Part shown: positions 16,344-28,444 of the stretch, one piece after another
Numbering within the stretch: the stretch's first letter is position 1
How the letters are laid out: each line of letters begins with the position of its first letter
Source: Amycolatopsis eburnea
GTDB lineage: Bacteria; Actinomycetota; Actinomycetes; Mycobacteriales; Pseudonocardiaceae
NCBI RefSeq assembly: GCF_003937945.1
Contig: NZ_RSEC01000036.1
Span: 558,001-622,000, forward strand
Direction: 5' to 3'
DNA length: 64,000 bases
Notes under the pieces: model-generated
Told to the model about the DNA's origin: nothing
The model's input: only the letters and a program-made list of their open reading frames with translations
Database searches by the model: none
Translations under genes and position numbers: made by a program

Positions 16344-16943
16344 TCAGAGCGGCAAGCCCGCTTCCAGGTGCGCCACGGCTTCATCGAGGACCTCCAGCGT
16401 GTCCGCCTCGGGGTCCGCCGCCGACCCCAGGAACGCGGCCAGCACCACGCCGACCACCGCGCCCGCCCAGTTGCGGACCTCGAAGCCGCCCGGCTCGCGG
16501 CCGGTGCGCTGCGCCGCGAACCCGGCCAGCAGGTCGATCCCCTCGGCGAACTTGTCCATGGCCGCGGTGCGCAGCTCCGGTTCGCGCAGCACCAGCCGCT
16601 GCCGCTGGCGTTCGCGCTCCCACTCGTCGGCGGGCAGCACCTCGCGGATGGTCGTCACGGTCGCCCGCAGCGCGCCGATCGGGCTGAGCTCGGGCGGCTG
16701 CGCCAGCGCCGCGGCGATGAGCATCGGGTCGAAGGGGTCGTACAGCACCGTCGCCTCCTTCGTCGGGAAGTACCGGAAGAAGGTGCTGGGCGAGATCTCC
16801 GCCGCGGCCGCGATCTGGTCGACCGTCGTCGCGCTGTAGCCCTGCTCGTGGAACAGCCGCAACGCGTGCCGCTGGATCGCGGCGCGCGTCCTGGCCTTCT
16901 TCCGCTCGCGCAGTCCCTGCGGTTCAGATGGCGACGACGTCAT
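16344..16943 (-). CDS. TetR-family transcriptional regulator of the adjacent MFS pump
   Basis: 199 residues from ATG 16943, which lies 20 bp inside the end of the upstream MFS gene, so the two are translationally linked. The N-terminal HTH is clear: RTRAAIQRHALRLFHEQGYS, TTVDQIAAAAEISPSTFF and RYFPTKEATVL. The C-terminal ligand domain is of TetR_C_17-like length. It probably represses its own operon through the dyad at 18457-18490 and is released when a pump substrate binds. Confidence 0.9.
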   Translation of the reverse strand: MTSSPSEPQGLRERKKARTRAAIQRHALRLFHEQGYSATTVDQIAAAAEISPSTFFRYFPTKEATVLYDPFDPMLIAAALAQPPELSPIGALRATVTTIREVLPADEWERERQRQRLVLREPELRTAAMDKFAEGIDLLAGFAAQRTGREPGGFEVRNWAGAVVGVVLAAFLGSAADPEADTLEVLDEAVAHLEAGLPL

Positions 16944-18444
16944 GCCCCGATTCTCGCGGCTGCGCCCCGGCGACCGCCCGCCCGGGCAGGAACAGCGCCG
17001 CCAGCAGCGCCCCGGCCACGCCGAGCCCGGCGCAGACCCACAGCGTCGCCGCCATGCCGTCGGTGAACGCCGTCCGCGCGGACTCGGCGAGCCCGGGCAG
17101 GTGGAGCTGCTCCGCGACGGCGACCGCGGCGGACGCGCTGCCTCGCGCCGCGTCGGCCACCGGCGCGGGCAGGCCCGCCACCTCGACGCCGTCGCGGTAG
17201 ACGCCGTTGAGCACGGTGCCCAGCACGGCGACACCGATGGTGCCGCCGACCTGGCGCAGCACCTGGATCAGCGCCGAGCCGGCGCCCGAACGCCCCTCGG
17301 TGAGCGCGCCCATCGCCATCGACATCAGCGGCGGCAGCGTGCACCCGGTGCCGAGGCCGATGACGACCTCCCAGCCGACGGTGCCGCCGTAGCCGTCCGA
17401 CGGCGCCGTCCCCCACGCCAGGCCCGCCGCGAGCAGCAGGAACCCGCCGGTGACGACCACGCGCACGCCGAGCGCGGCGACCAGCCGCTCGGCGATCTTC
17501 GCCGAGACCAGCATCCCGCCGATCAGCGGCAGCAGCCGCAGCCCGGTCTGCAGCGCGTCGGCGCCCTGCACGGCCTGGAACAGCTGCGGCAGCACGAACA
17601 TCAGGCCCATCAGCGCGAAGGACGCCATCGTGGCGAGCACCGCGCCCCAGACGAACCGCGGTTCGCGGAACAGCGCGAGGTCGGTCAGCGGCGCGGCCAC
17701 CCGCGTCTGGGTCCGGCAGAACACCGCGACCAGCGCGACGCCGAGCGCGATCAGGCCGTACGTCACCGGGTCGGCCCAGCCGTGCTCGCCGGCGTGGACG
17801 AAGCCGTAGGTCAGCGCGACCAGCCCGGCGGCCGAGAGCGCGATGCCCGCGACGTCGACGCGGCCCCGGCCCGACCCCGGCGTGAGCGGCACGAGGAACA
17901 GCACCGCGGCCACGCCGACCGCGGCCAGCGGGACGTTGATGAGGAACACCGAGCCCCACGCGAAGTGGTCGAGCAGCCAGCCGCCGAGCAGCGGCCCGAG
18001 CGGGATGCCGACGAAGGTCGCCATGACCCACGTCGTCAGCGCCTTCGCGCGCTCCTCCGGCGGGAAGAGGATGTTGAGCAGCGAGAGCGACAGCGGGATG
18101 AGGAACGCGGCGCCGACGCCGAGCACGACCCGCGCGGCGATCAGCGTGCCCGGCGAACCGGCGTAGGCGCAGCCCAGCGACGCGAGCCCGAACACCGCGA
18201 GCGCGCCGAGCAGGAGCTTCTTCGGGCCGAACCGGTCGCCGAGCAGGCCCGCCGGGAGCAGGAGCGCGGCGAGCGCCAGCGTGTAGGCGTTGCCGAACCA
18301 CTGCAGCTGCGTGGTCGTGGCGCCGAGGTCGACGGCCAGGGTCGGCACGGCGACGTTGAGCACGGTCAGGTCGAGACCGACGGTCAGCAGGCTCACCGCG
18401 AGCGCACCGAGGGCCCACCACCTGCGTGGATAGAGCTGAGTCAT
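16924..18444 (-). CDS. MFS drug exporter, DHA2 (EmrB/QacA, 14-helix) family
   Basis: 506 residues from ATG 18444, preceded by GGGAG. A TTG four codons upstream is possible but lacks that spacing. Motifs: LDLTVLNVAVPTLAVDLGAT (motif D1 of DHA2 pumps), GLLGDRFGPKKLLL (motif A), RVVLGVGAAFLIPLSLSLL (motif B region), and ALTTWVMATFVGIPLGPLLG (motif C, the antiporter GP). About 14 helices are predicted. It is a proton-driven efflux pump for hydrophobic compounds, co-transcribed with its TetR partner. Confidence 0.92.
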   Translation of the reverse strand: MTQLYPRRWWALGALAVSLLTVGLDLTVLNVAVPTLAVDLGATTTQLQWFGNAYTLALAALLLPAGLLGDRFGPKKLLLGALAVFGLASLGCAYAGSPGTLIAARVVLGVGAAFLIPLSLSLLNILFPPEERAKALTTWVMATFVGIPLGPLLGGWLLDHFAWGSVFLINVPLAAVGVAAVLFLVPLTPGSGRGRVDVAGIALSAAGLVALTYGFVHAGEHGWADPVTYGLIALGVALVAVFCRTQTRVAAPLTDLALFREPRFVWGAVLATMASFALMGLMFVLPQLFQAVQGADALQTGLRLLPLIGGMLVSAKIAERLVAALGVRVVVTGGFLLLAAGLAWGTAPSDGYGGTVGWEVVIGLGTGCTLPPLMSMAMGALTEGRSGAGSALIQVLRQVGGTIGVAVLGTVLNGVYRDGVEVAGLPAPVADAARGSASAAVAVAEQLHLPGLAESARTAFTDGMAATLWVCAGLGVAGALLAALFLPGRAVAGAQPRESGHDVVAI

Positions 18445-18456
18445 AGCGACTCCCAA

Positions 18457-18490
18457 TTGATAGTTACTGCCAAATGAGAGTAGCTCTCAA
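18457..18490. promoter_or_regulatory. Candidate TetR operator upstream of the DHA2 pump
   Basis: The arms ttgatagttact (18457-18468) and agtagctctcaa (18479-18490) are inverted repeats matching at 10 of 12 positions, with a 10-bp spacer. The dyad starts 12 bp before the pump start codon, where a bound repressor would block the promoter or ribosome site. The region is AT-rich compared with the flanks. Confidence 0.65.
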
Positions 18491-18556
18491 ATTCTGTGGG
18501 CACCAGAGGCGAAATTTTGTTGCACGCGCGTACCAAGCTGGGTTCTCATCGAGGGC

Positions 18557-19771
18557 GTGCCACTGCAGCCGTACCGCCGGGTCCTCGCCGTTCCCCGCGT
18601 GTCCTCGACCATGGCCCTGATGTTCCTGGCCCGGCTGCCGATGACCATGAACGGCGTGATGATGACGCTGTACGTCGTCACCGGGCTCGGCCGCGGCTAC
18701 GGCGCCGCCGGCCTGGTCGGCGCCGGCATCACCCTCGGGATGGCCCTCGGCGCGCCCCTGGTCGGCCGGTGCATCGACCGGTACGGGCTGCGCCCGGTCG
18801 TCGCGGTGTGCGGGATCGCCACGACGGCGTTCTGGGCCGCCGCGCCGCACCTGCCCTACGCGGCGCTCGCCGCGGTTGCGGTCCCGGCCGGTGCCCTGTC
18901 GGTCCCGGCGGGCTCGCTGGCCCGGCAGGTGCTGGCCGCGCTCGTCCCGGTGGCGGAGCGCCGGGCGGCGTACTCGCTGGACACCATCTCGATCGAAGTC
19001 ACGTTCATGATCGGCCCGGCGGCCGGCATCGCGGCGATGACGTCGCTCCCGCCGACGTTCACCCTCAGCGCGCTCGGCGTCCTGTTCGGCGGCACGGCGT
19101 TCCTGATCTGGCTGGTCGACCCGCCGATCCGCGACGACCGCGAGCCGGTCGTCGACGACGTCCGCCCGAAGCTGCGCACCTGGCTGTCCTGGAAGCTGGT
19201 GTCCGCGCTGCTGATCGCGGGCGGCGCGCTGTTCGTGCTGGTCGGCACCGAGCTGGCGACGCTGGCGGCCCTGCGCGCGAACGGCGACCTCGGCGTGACC
19301 GGCCTGGTCATCGCGGTGATGTGCGCGGCGTCGATCCTCGGCGGCATCGTCCACGGCGCGGTCAAGCGGTCGCTGCCGCAGGGCGTGCTGATGCTGCTGA
19401 TGGCGCTGCTGGTGGTGCCGGTCGGGCTGGCCGACCGGCCGTGGTGGCTGCTGATGCTGGTGCTGATCCCGACGAACCTGCTGTGCGCCCCGACCCTGGC
19501 GGCGACCACGGAGACGGTCAGCAGGATCGCCCCGCCCCGCGTCCGCGGCGAGGCGATGGGCCTGCAGGACGCGTCGACCCGGCTCGGCCTGGCGCTGGGC
19601 AGCCCGTTCGTCGGCTTCGCGATCGACCACTCGAGCCCCGCGTGGGGCTTCGCGGCGGCGGGCCTGGGCGGCTTGCTGATCGCGGCCGCGGGCCTGCTCC
19701 ACCGCCACTCCCGCACCCCGGAACCGGCCACCGACCCGGTCCCGGCGATGGCCACCACCGGCGGCGAGTGA
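18557..19771 (+). CDS. MFS transporter, 12-helix type
   Basis: 404 residues from GTG 18557. Twelve hydrophobic helices are seen, starting with STMALMFLARLPMTMNGVMM and ending with GFAAAGLGGLLIAAAGLLH. Motif A-like loop GRCIDRYGLRPVVAV lies between helices 2 and 3. The central loop (DDREPVVDDVRPKLRTW) splits it into 6+6. It resembles actinobacterial SetA/YxaM-like exporters; substrate unknown. Its TGA forms the left tip of a perfect 32-bp palindrome that it shares with the convergent gene. Confidence 0.85.
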   Translation: MPLQPYRRVLAVPRVSSTMALMFLARLPMTMNGVMMTLYVVTGLGRGYGAAGLVGAGITLGMALGAPLVGRCIDRYGLRPVVAVCGIATTAFWAAAPHLPYAALAAVAVPAGALSVPAGSLARQVLAALVPVAERRAAYSLDTISIEVTFMIGPAAGIAAMTSLPPTFTLSALGVLFGGTAFLIWLVDPPIRDDREPVVDDVRPKLRTWLSWKLVSALLIAGGALFVLVGTELATLAALRANGDLGVTGLVIAVMCAASILGGIVHGAVKRSLPQGVLMLLMALLVVPVGLADRPWWLLMLVLIPTNLLCAPTLAATTETVSRIAPPRVRGEAMGLQDASTRLGLALGSPFVGFAIDHSSPAWGFAAAGLGGLLIAAAGLLHRHSRTPEPATDPVPAMATTGGE

Positions 19772-19800
19772 CCGTAGCTTTCACGTGAAAGCTACGGTCA
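19769..19800. terminator. Perfect 32-bp palindrome spanning both stop codons (repeat A, copy 1)
   Basis: Bases 19769-19784 are exactly the reverse complement of 19785-19800, centred on tttcacgtgaaa (19779-19790). The outermost three bases on each side are the stop codons of the convergent MFS and lipoprotein genes. As RNA it would form a 14- to 16-bp hairpin on either transcript, so it probably ends both. It has no T-tract. Confidence 0.75.
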
Positions 19801-20178
19801 GCCGCAGGCGGCGCGGAGGGCGTCGAGCTTCTTGACGTTGCGCTGCACCCACTGGGCCACGACGCCGGCGTCCTCGATGCGTTCCTTCTGCACCTCGACG
19901 TACGAACCCGCCATGCCGAGCAGCGCGTTCTTGACGTCCTGGTCCTGGACGTTCGCCGCCAGCTCGCGCAGCCGCCGTTCCTTGTCGGCCGCCCGTGCCT
20001 TGAGCTTGTCCGGGTCGACCAGCGGGTTCAGGTCCGCCAGCCCGAGCGCCTCCGTGCACGCGCTCACCTTGTCCGCGGTCTTCGACCCCTGGTCGACCGC
20101 GTCGCTGACCTCGGCACAGCCGCTCAGCAGCAGTGCGCTCGCGGCCAGCAACGCGGCCGTCGTTCCACCCCTCGTCAT
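19798..20178 (-). CDS. Small lipoprotein of unknown function
   Basis: 126 residues. The signal peptide (TAALLAASALLLSGC) has a lipobox LLSGC with the lipidated Cys at residue 21. The mature part is helical and charged (DKLKARAADKERRLRELAAN), with two further cysteines (ACTEAL, RAACG) that could form a disulfide. It would be anchored to the outer face of the membrane. It starts 16 bp downstream of rtcB on the same strand. I do not recognise a family. Confidence 0.78.
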   Translation of the reverse strand: MTRGGTTAALLAASALLLSGCAEVSDAVDQGSKTADKVSACTEALGLADLNPLVDPDKLKARAADKERRLRELAANVQDQDVKNALLGMAGSYVEVQKERIEDAGVVAQWVQRNVKKLDALRAACG

Positions 20179-20194
20179 GGCGCCAAGGTACCGC

Positions 20195-21373
20195 TCAGCC
20201 CTTGACGCAGACCACCTGCTTGAGGTGCGCCACGACCTCGACCAGGTCCGTCTGCGCCCGGATCACCGAATCGATGTCCTTGTACGCCGCCGGGATCTCG
20301 TCGACGACGCCGGAGTCCTTGCGGCACTCGACGCCGGCCGTCTGCGCCGCGAGGTCGTCCGCGGTGAACAGCTTCTTGGCCTTGTTCCGGGACATCCGGC
20401 GGCCGGCGCCGTGCGACGCCGACTGGAACGACGAGTCGTTCCCGAGCCCGCGGACGATGTACGACCCGGTCCCCATGCTGCCCGGGATGATCCCGAGATC
20501 ACCCGATCCGGCCCGGATCGCGCCCTTGCGGGTGACGAGCAGCTCCACCCCGTCGTACGTCTCCTCCGAAACGTAGTTGTGGTGGCAGGAGATGGCGTCG
20601 TCGAACGTCGTCTGCGGGACGACGTCCTTCAGCGCCTGCTTCACGAGCGCGACCATCGTGGCGCGGTTGCGCGCCGCGTAGTCCTGCGCCCAGAACAGGT
20701 CGCGCCGGTACGCCTGCATCTCCGGCGTGCCCGCGACGAACACGGCGAGGTCGCGGTCGGGCAGGTCGGCGTTGTGCGGCAGCTTCCGCGCGACCGCCAT
20801 GTGCCGCTCGGCCAGCTCCTTGCCGATGTTGCGCGAACCCGAGTGCAGCATCAGCCAGACCCGGCCGTCGTCGTCGAGGCAGACCTCGATGAAGTGGTTC
20901 CCGCCCCCGAGGCTCCCGATCTGCCGCGCGGCCCGGTCGTGCAGCTCCTGGACGCCGCTGTGCAGCTCGCCGAAGCCCTTCCAGAACGCGTCCCAGCCGC
21001 CCACGCCGTGCACCTTCGCGGGGTTGACGGGCGTCTTGTGCAGCCCGAACCCGACCGGCACGGCGCTTTCGATCCGGCGGCGCAGCTTCCCGAGGTCGTC
21101 GGGCAGGTCGGCGGCGGTCAGCGACGTCCGCACGGCGCTCATCCCGCACCCGATGTCCACCCCGACGGCGGCGGGCGAGACGGCGTCGCGCATGGCGATG
21201 ACGCTGCCGACGGTCGCCCCCTTGCCGTAGTGCACGTCGGGCATCACGGCGACGCCGTGCACCCACGGCAGGTTGGCGACGTTGTGCAGCTGCCGCATGG
21301 CCTGCTCTTCGACCGACGCGGGATCGGCCCACATCCGGATCGGGACGCGGGCGCCGTCGACAGCGGTGTACAT
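20195..21373 (-). CDS. rtcB: RNA-splicing ligase RtcB
   Basis: 392 residues; GGGGAGG precedes ATG 21373. Family motifs: MPDVHYGKGATVGSV, GVDIGCGM (Mn-binding Asp and Cys), GGGNHFIE, MLHSGSRNIGKE, CHHNYV and the nucleotidylation/GMP region SHGAGRRMSRNKA. It joins 2',3'-cyclic phosphate or 3'-phosphate RNA ends to 5'-OH ends using GTP and Mn2+. The bacterial role is usually RNA repair after nuclease damage. No archease or RtcA gene is next to it; it is separated from asd by a strong hairpin. Confidence 0.95.
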   Translation of the reverse strand: MYTAVDGARVPIRMWADPASVEEQAMRQLHNVANLPWVHGVAVMPDVHYGKGATVGSVIAMRDAVSPAAVGVDIGCGMSAVRTSLTAADLPDDLGKLRRRIESAVPVGFGLHKTPVNPAKVHGVGGWDAFWKGFGELHSGVQELHDRAARQIGSLGGGNHFIEVCLDDDGRVWLMLHSGSRNIGKELAERHMAVARKLPHNADLPDRDLAVFVAGTPEMQAYRRDLFWAQDYAARNRATMVALVKQALKDVVPQTTFDDAISCHHNYVSEETYDGVELLVTRKGAIRAGSGDLGIIPGSMGTGSYIVRGLGNDSSFQSASHGAGRRMSRNKAKKLFTADDLAAQTAGVECRKDSGVVDEIPAAYKDIDSVIRAQTDLVEVVAHLKQVVCVKG

Positions 21374-21395
21374 GGTTTTCCTCCCCTGGAAATGT

Positions 21396-21431
21396 TTTCG
21401 CGGCGCTCAGGATCTCCCGAGCGCCGCGAAA
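21396..21431 (-). terminator. Hairpin between asd and rtcB
   Basis: A perfect 13-bp stem pairs 21396-21408 with 21419-21431 around a 10-base loop. It lies 31 bp after the asd stop and 23 bp before the rtcB start. No T-tract follows on the minus strand, so it may be a terminator of the T-less actinobacterial kind or a processing site. Confidence 0.65.
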
Positions 21432-21461
21432 CGGCCAAGCGAATTTAGTTGTCCACTGTGG

Positions 21462-23767
<2,306 letters not shown>

Positions 23768-23995
23768 GCCCGAACCTCCTCGCGGGCCGGGCGGCTCCCT
23801 GGTGGGCACCGGAGAGCCCCCGCGTCCCATGATTTGCAGTGGAGCCTACCGGGGGTTGGACGGCCCGCCACCCTCTTGACGTGGGGCGGACCCTTCGCGC
23901 GGGTCACTCGGAAGTAAATCTTCCGCAACACCAACGAAATGCGTGGAGCCCTTCCTCCCGAGTGATGCACAGCACTCGCGGGTAACGTCTTGATC

Positions 23996-24586
23996 GTGCG
24001 AAAGCCAGCTGTGACGAGCGTCCCGATCGCAACCCTGATGGCCGAACGGTGGAGCCCGCGGGCCTACGACCCGGCGGCCGTGGTCACGCCGGACCAGGTC
24101 CGGGCGCTGCTGGAGGCGGCCCGCTGGGCCCCGTCGTTCGGCAACACCCAGCCGGCCCGCTACCTGGTTGGCGTCCGCGGGACCCCGGCGTTCGACGCGA
24201 TCCTGTCGACCTTGAACTCGGGCAACCAGGCCTGGGCGCACCGGGCGGGCCTGCTGCTGATCGGCGTGATGGTGACGACGAACGAGAAGGGTCCGGTGCC
24301 GTACGCGGAGTACGGGCTGGGGCTGGCTTCGGAGAACCTGGTGCTGCAGGCGGTGGAGCTCGGGCTGATCGCGCACCAGATGGCGGGCTTCTCGGCGGAC
24401 GCGGTCCGGTCGGCGTTCTCGCTCCCGGAGGACGCCGTCCCGAAGGTGGCGATCGCGGTGGGGTCGCCGGCGGCGCCGGATGTGCTGGAGGAGGACTGGC
24501 GGATCGAGCGCGAGAAGGCGGAGCGGGTGCGGCTGCCGCTGGCGGAGTTCGCGTTCACGGACTCCTGGGGCAAGCCGGCGCTCTGA
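23996..24586 (+). CDS. Nitroreductase-family FMN protein
   Basis: About 196 residues from GTG 23996; GTG 24011 is a possible alternative. The FMN-binding N-terminus MAERWSPRAYDP, LLEAARWAPSFGNTQPAR and the later YGLGLASENLVLQAVELGLI and PEDAVPKVAIAVGSP are typical. It probably reduces nitro compounds or quinones with NAD(P)H. It starts 228 bp from the divergent lysC. The start is close to a possible -10 (TAACGT, 23983-23988), so the message may be nearly leaderless. Confidence 0.88.
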   Translation: MRKPAVTSVPIATLMAERWSPRAYDPAAVVTPDQVRALLEAARWAPSFGNTQPARYLVGVRGTPAFDAILSTLNSGNQAWAHRAGLLLIGVMVTTNEKGPVPYAEYGLGLASENLVLQAVELGLIAHQMAGFSADAVRSAFSLPEDAVPKVAIAVGSPAAPDVLEEDWRIEREKAERVRLPLAEFAFTDSWGKPAL

Positions 24587-24615
24587 CCGGCCGCGGCACC
24601 GTCCACGAACTGGCC

Positions 24616-24804
24616 GTGAACCTCATCGGCTACCCGATGACGACCATTCCCAAGGTGCAGGCCGACCTGGGCGTGTCATACCCCACCGCCGCCAACGCGA
24701 TCAGGAAGCTGGCGGAAGCCGGATTCCTCCGCGAGGTCACCGGGGGGAACTACGGGCGACGGTACATCTGCGATCGCGTGTACGACGAACTCGCCGAGAG
24801 CTGA
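24616..24804 (+). pseudogene. Remnant of a Fic-family protein (C-terminal winged helix only)
   Basis: An open frame with in-frame GTG 24616 encodes NLIGYPMTTIPKVQADLGV, SYPTAANAIRKLAEAGFL, and REVTGGNYGRRYICDRVYDE. This is the C-terminal DNA-binding end of Fic AMPylase-type proteins, where 'VSYPTA' and 'G-x-L-x-E-x-T-G' are standard. The Fic catalytic domain (HPFxxGNGR) is absent: the preceding sequence is the nitroreductase gene in another frame. It looks like a deletion relic fused to the nitroreductase end, though expression of a 62-residue helix-turn-helix peptide cannot be excluded. Confidence 0.7.
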
Positions 24805-24815
24805 TCACCGCGAGT

Positions 24816-25184
24816 TCAGGAAGCCCCGCCCACCCGGCGGATCACCTTCGCGAGGATGCCCGAAACCACCAGCCAGAAGATCGCCGCGATGCCGTAGTTC
24901 ACCAGGACGCGCAGCTTCTCGTCACTCGGTGTGAACAGATCGCTGAACCCCAGCGCCAGGCTGTCCGCCCAGGACTTCACGAACGAGACGATGCCGTTGT
25001 CCGGGTTGGCCGAGCCGACCGTGAAGATCACGTGGATCACCAGGAACGCGGCGAAGACCAGACCCACCCAGCGGACGATCGACGCCACCACCGACGCCGC
25101 CCGGCCACGGGTGCGGCGCCAGTCGACGGGAGCCCGGCGGGAGACCTTGGTCTCCTCCGACGACGACTCTGCGTGCTCAGCCAT
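24816..25184 (-). CDS. Actinobacterial small membrane protein
   Basis: 122 residues. An acidic start (AEHAESSSEETK) leads into a basic stretch, then two clear membrane helices: WVGLVFAAFLVIHVIFTVG and LVNYGIAAIFWLVVSGILA. The segment between (FVKSWADSLALGFSDLFTP) is amphipathic. The pattern is common in uncharacterised actinobacterial membrane proteins next to leuA. No function can be assigned. Confidence 0.7.
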   Translation of the reverse strand: MAEHAESSSEETKVSRRAPVDWRRTRGRAASVVASIVRWVGLVFAAFLVIHVIFTVGSANPDNGIVSFVKSWADSLALGFSDLFTPSDEKLRVLVNYGIAAIFWLVVSGILAKVIRRVGGAS

Positions 25185-25288
25185 GTCCGCAGTTTCGCAC
25201 GGCGACCGTCCCGTGGCTACCCACAGGTAACCCCTGGAAGGAGCTGCCCGGCTTCCCTCGGGCGGCGTTCCGTGGTTATGGTGGTGCC

Positions 25289-25314
25289 GTGGCGCGTGCT
25301 CTCCTGCTTCGCTG

Positions 25315-25330
<16 letters not shown>
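25289..25330 (+). CDS. leuL: leuA leader peptide with three adjacent leucine codons
   Basis: A 13-codon frame starting GTG reads VARALLLRCRDGA and stops at TGA 25328-25330. The core is CTC-CTG-CTT, three consecutive leucine codons, 73 bp before leuA. It ends inside the left arm of the first of two overlapping hairpins. Leucine-rich leader peptides controlling leuA by transcription attenuation are established in Actinobacteria. Ribosome stalling at these codons under leucine shortage would change RNA folding. Confidence 0.75.
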
Positions 25331-27163
<1,833 letters not shown>

Positions 27164-27172
27164 ACCTGTGGA

Positions 27173-27232
27173 CCGCCTGTCGGGTTCCTGTGAGTCCCCC
27201 TTGCCCGGGAGTTTTCCGGGCCCGGCAGGCGG
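27173..27232 (+). terminator. Branched terminator-like hairpin after leuA
   Basis: Outer stem 27173-27184 pairs with 27221-27232 (12 bp with one G-U), and an inner 6-bp stem pairs 27203-27208 with 27216-27221 around a T-rich loop. It is followed by ttaat. It starts 10 bp past the leuA stop and ends 12 bp before the next start codon. Confidence 0.65.
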
Positions 27233-27243
27233 TTAATGGGGGT

Positions 27244-27798
27244 GTGGACACGACTGCGGCGGGACTGCTGGTGCTGTTCGTCGTTTCGCTCGTGCCCCTG
27301 CTGCCCACCGAGGTGACGCTCCTCGGCATGGGCATCGCGGCGGCGCAGGGCGGGACGTCGCTGGCGCTGGTGATCGCCGTGTCGAGTGCCGGGTGCCTGG
27401 TGTCCGACCAGGCGCTCTACGCCCTCGGCCGGTTCGGTGGCCGGGCGGCGCTGAACCGGCTGAGCCGGCGGCGGAAGATCGCCGCCGGCCTCGGCTGGCT
27501 CGACGGCCGGCTGCAGCGCCACCCGCGCCCGGTGCTGGTGGTCGCCCGCTGGCTGCCGTCGGGCGGCACCGTCGGCGCCCTCCTCGCCGGATCGCTCCGG
27601 TGGCCGATGGCGGAGTTCTTCACCGCCTCGGCCGTCGGCGTCACGCTCTGGACGTCCTACGTGGCCTTCCTCGGCTACGCGGGCGGCCGGATCGTCACCG
27701 AACCCGGGATCAGCCTGCTGCTCTCCCTGGGCGTCGCCCTGATCCTGGGTTCGGTGATCACCTTCGGCGTGAAACGGTCCGCTAGAGCGCTTCGATGA
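27244..27798 (+). CDS. DedA/VTT-family membrane protein
   Basis: 184 residues from GTG 27244. About five hydrophobic segments are seen: GLLVLFVVSLVPLLPTEVTL, LALVIAVSSAGCLVSDQALY, ARWLPSGGTVGALLAG, VGVTLWTSYVAFLGYAG and LLLSLGVALILGSVITFGV. The DedA/VTT signature of a reentrant GxxLGD-type loop is represented by SAGCLVSDQALYALGRFGG and the R-x-LPSGG motif. Family members are linked to lipid scrambling and undecaprenyl-phosphate or phosphatidylethanolamine flipping. It overlaps the convergent peroxiredoxin gene by 17 bp. Confidence 0.8.
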   Translation: MDTTAAGLLVLFVVSLVPLLPTEVTLLGMGIAAAQGGTSLALVIAVSSAGCLVSDQALYALGRFGGRAALNRLSRRRKIAAGLGWLDGRLQRHPRPVLVVARWLPSGGTVGALLAGSLRWPMAEFFTASAVGVTLWTSYVAFLGYAGGRIVTEPGISLLLSLGVALILGSVITFGVKRSARALR

Positions 27799-28384
27799 TG
27801 TCCGCCGGCTCGGTCCGCGTGACGAAGTCCGGGTGGACGTCGACGAACCTGAGCACCCGGTCCCGGTCGACCACGAGCACCGCCGGGTGGACCAGCTCCC
27901 AGGTGCCGTTGACCTTTTCGAGGTCCGTGCCGAGCGTCTGCATGGCTTCGCGCACGGGCGCGGAAACCGGGTAGCTCAGCCCGAGCCCCCGCGCGACCGT
28001 GCTGCCGGCGTCCGACAGCACCGGGAACCCCAGCTCCGGCACCGTGCCATCGGGCTTCTGGGGGCTGATCGCCGCCAGCTTCGCGCCGCGCTTTTCCAGC
28101 TCCGGCAGCAGTTCCCGCTGGTAGGTGCGCAGGGTCAGGTTGCAGTACGGGCACCACTGGCCGCGGTAGAACACGAGCACCGCCGGGCCCTCCTCGACCA
28201 GCGCCGCCAGCTTCACCGGCGTCCCATCGGCGCCGGGCAGCTCGAAGTCGTCGATCTTGGCGCCCACCTCGGCGAACGTCGTCGCGGCGCGGCGCCGGTC
28301 CGCGTCGAGGACCTCGGCGATCTCCGGCGGCAGGGCGGCGCGGAGCTGGTCGTTCAGCTCGTTGAGGGCGGTTTCGAGCGTCAT
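27782..28384 (-). CDS. Peroxiredoxin-like protein (AhpC/TSA type)
   Basis: 200 residues. After a helical N-terminus, the thioredoxin-fold core has VLVFYRGQWCPYCNLTLRTYQ, so a CPYC site occupies the peroxidatic position, as in the redoxin/Prx-like group. The C-terminal part (LVHPAVLVVDRDRVLRFVDV) completes the fold. It probably reduces peroxides or disulfides in the cytoplasm. It is divergent from a TetR gene, with two matching operator dyads in the 59-bp gap, so it is very likely regulated by that TetR. Confidence 0.88.
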   Translation of the reverse strand: MTLETALNELNDQLRAALPPEIAEVLDADRRRAATTFAEVGAKIDDFELPGADGTPVKLAALVEEGPAVLVFYRGQWCPYCNLTLRTYQRELLPELEKRGAKLAAISPQKPDGTVPELGFPVLSDAGSTVARGLGLSYPVSAPVREAMQTLGTDLEKVNGTWELVHPAVLVVDRDRVLRFVDVHPDFVTRTEPADIIEAL

Positions 28385-28401
28385 GGATCCCCCTAGTCGG
28401 T

Positions 28402-28444
28402 TGTACTGATCGGTACAGTGCGCCGAACTGTACTATTCAGTACA
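28402..28444. promoter_or_regulatory. Two tandem TetR operators between the peroxiredoxin gene and tetR
   Basis: The dyads tgtactgatcggtaca (28402-28417) and tgtactattcagtaca (28429-28444) share TGTACT at the left and GTACA at the right and are centred 27 bp apart. The second touches the A of the tetR start codon and the first lies 18 bp before the peroxiredoxin start. Their spacing and duplication fit autoregulation plus control of the divergent gene. Confidence 0.8.
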
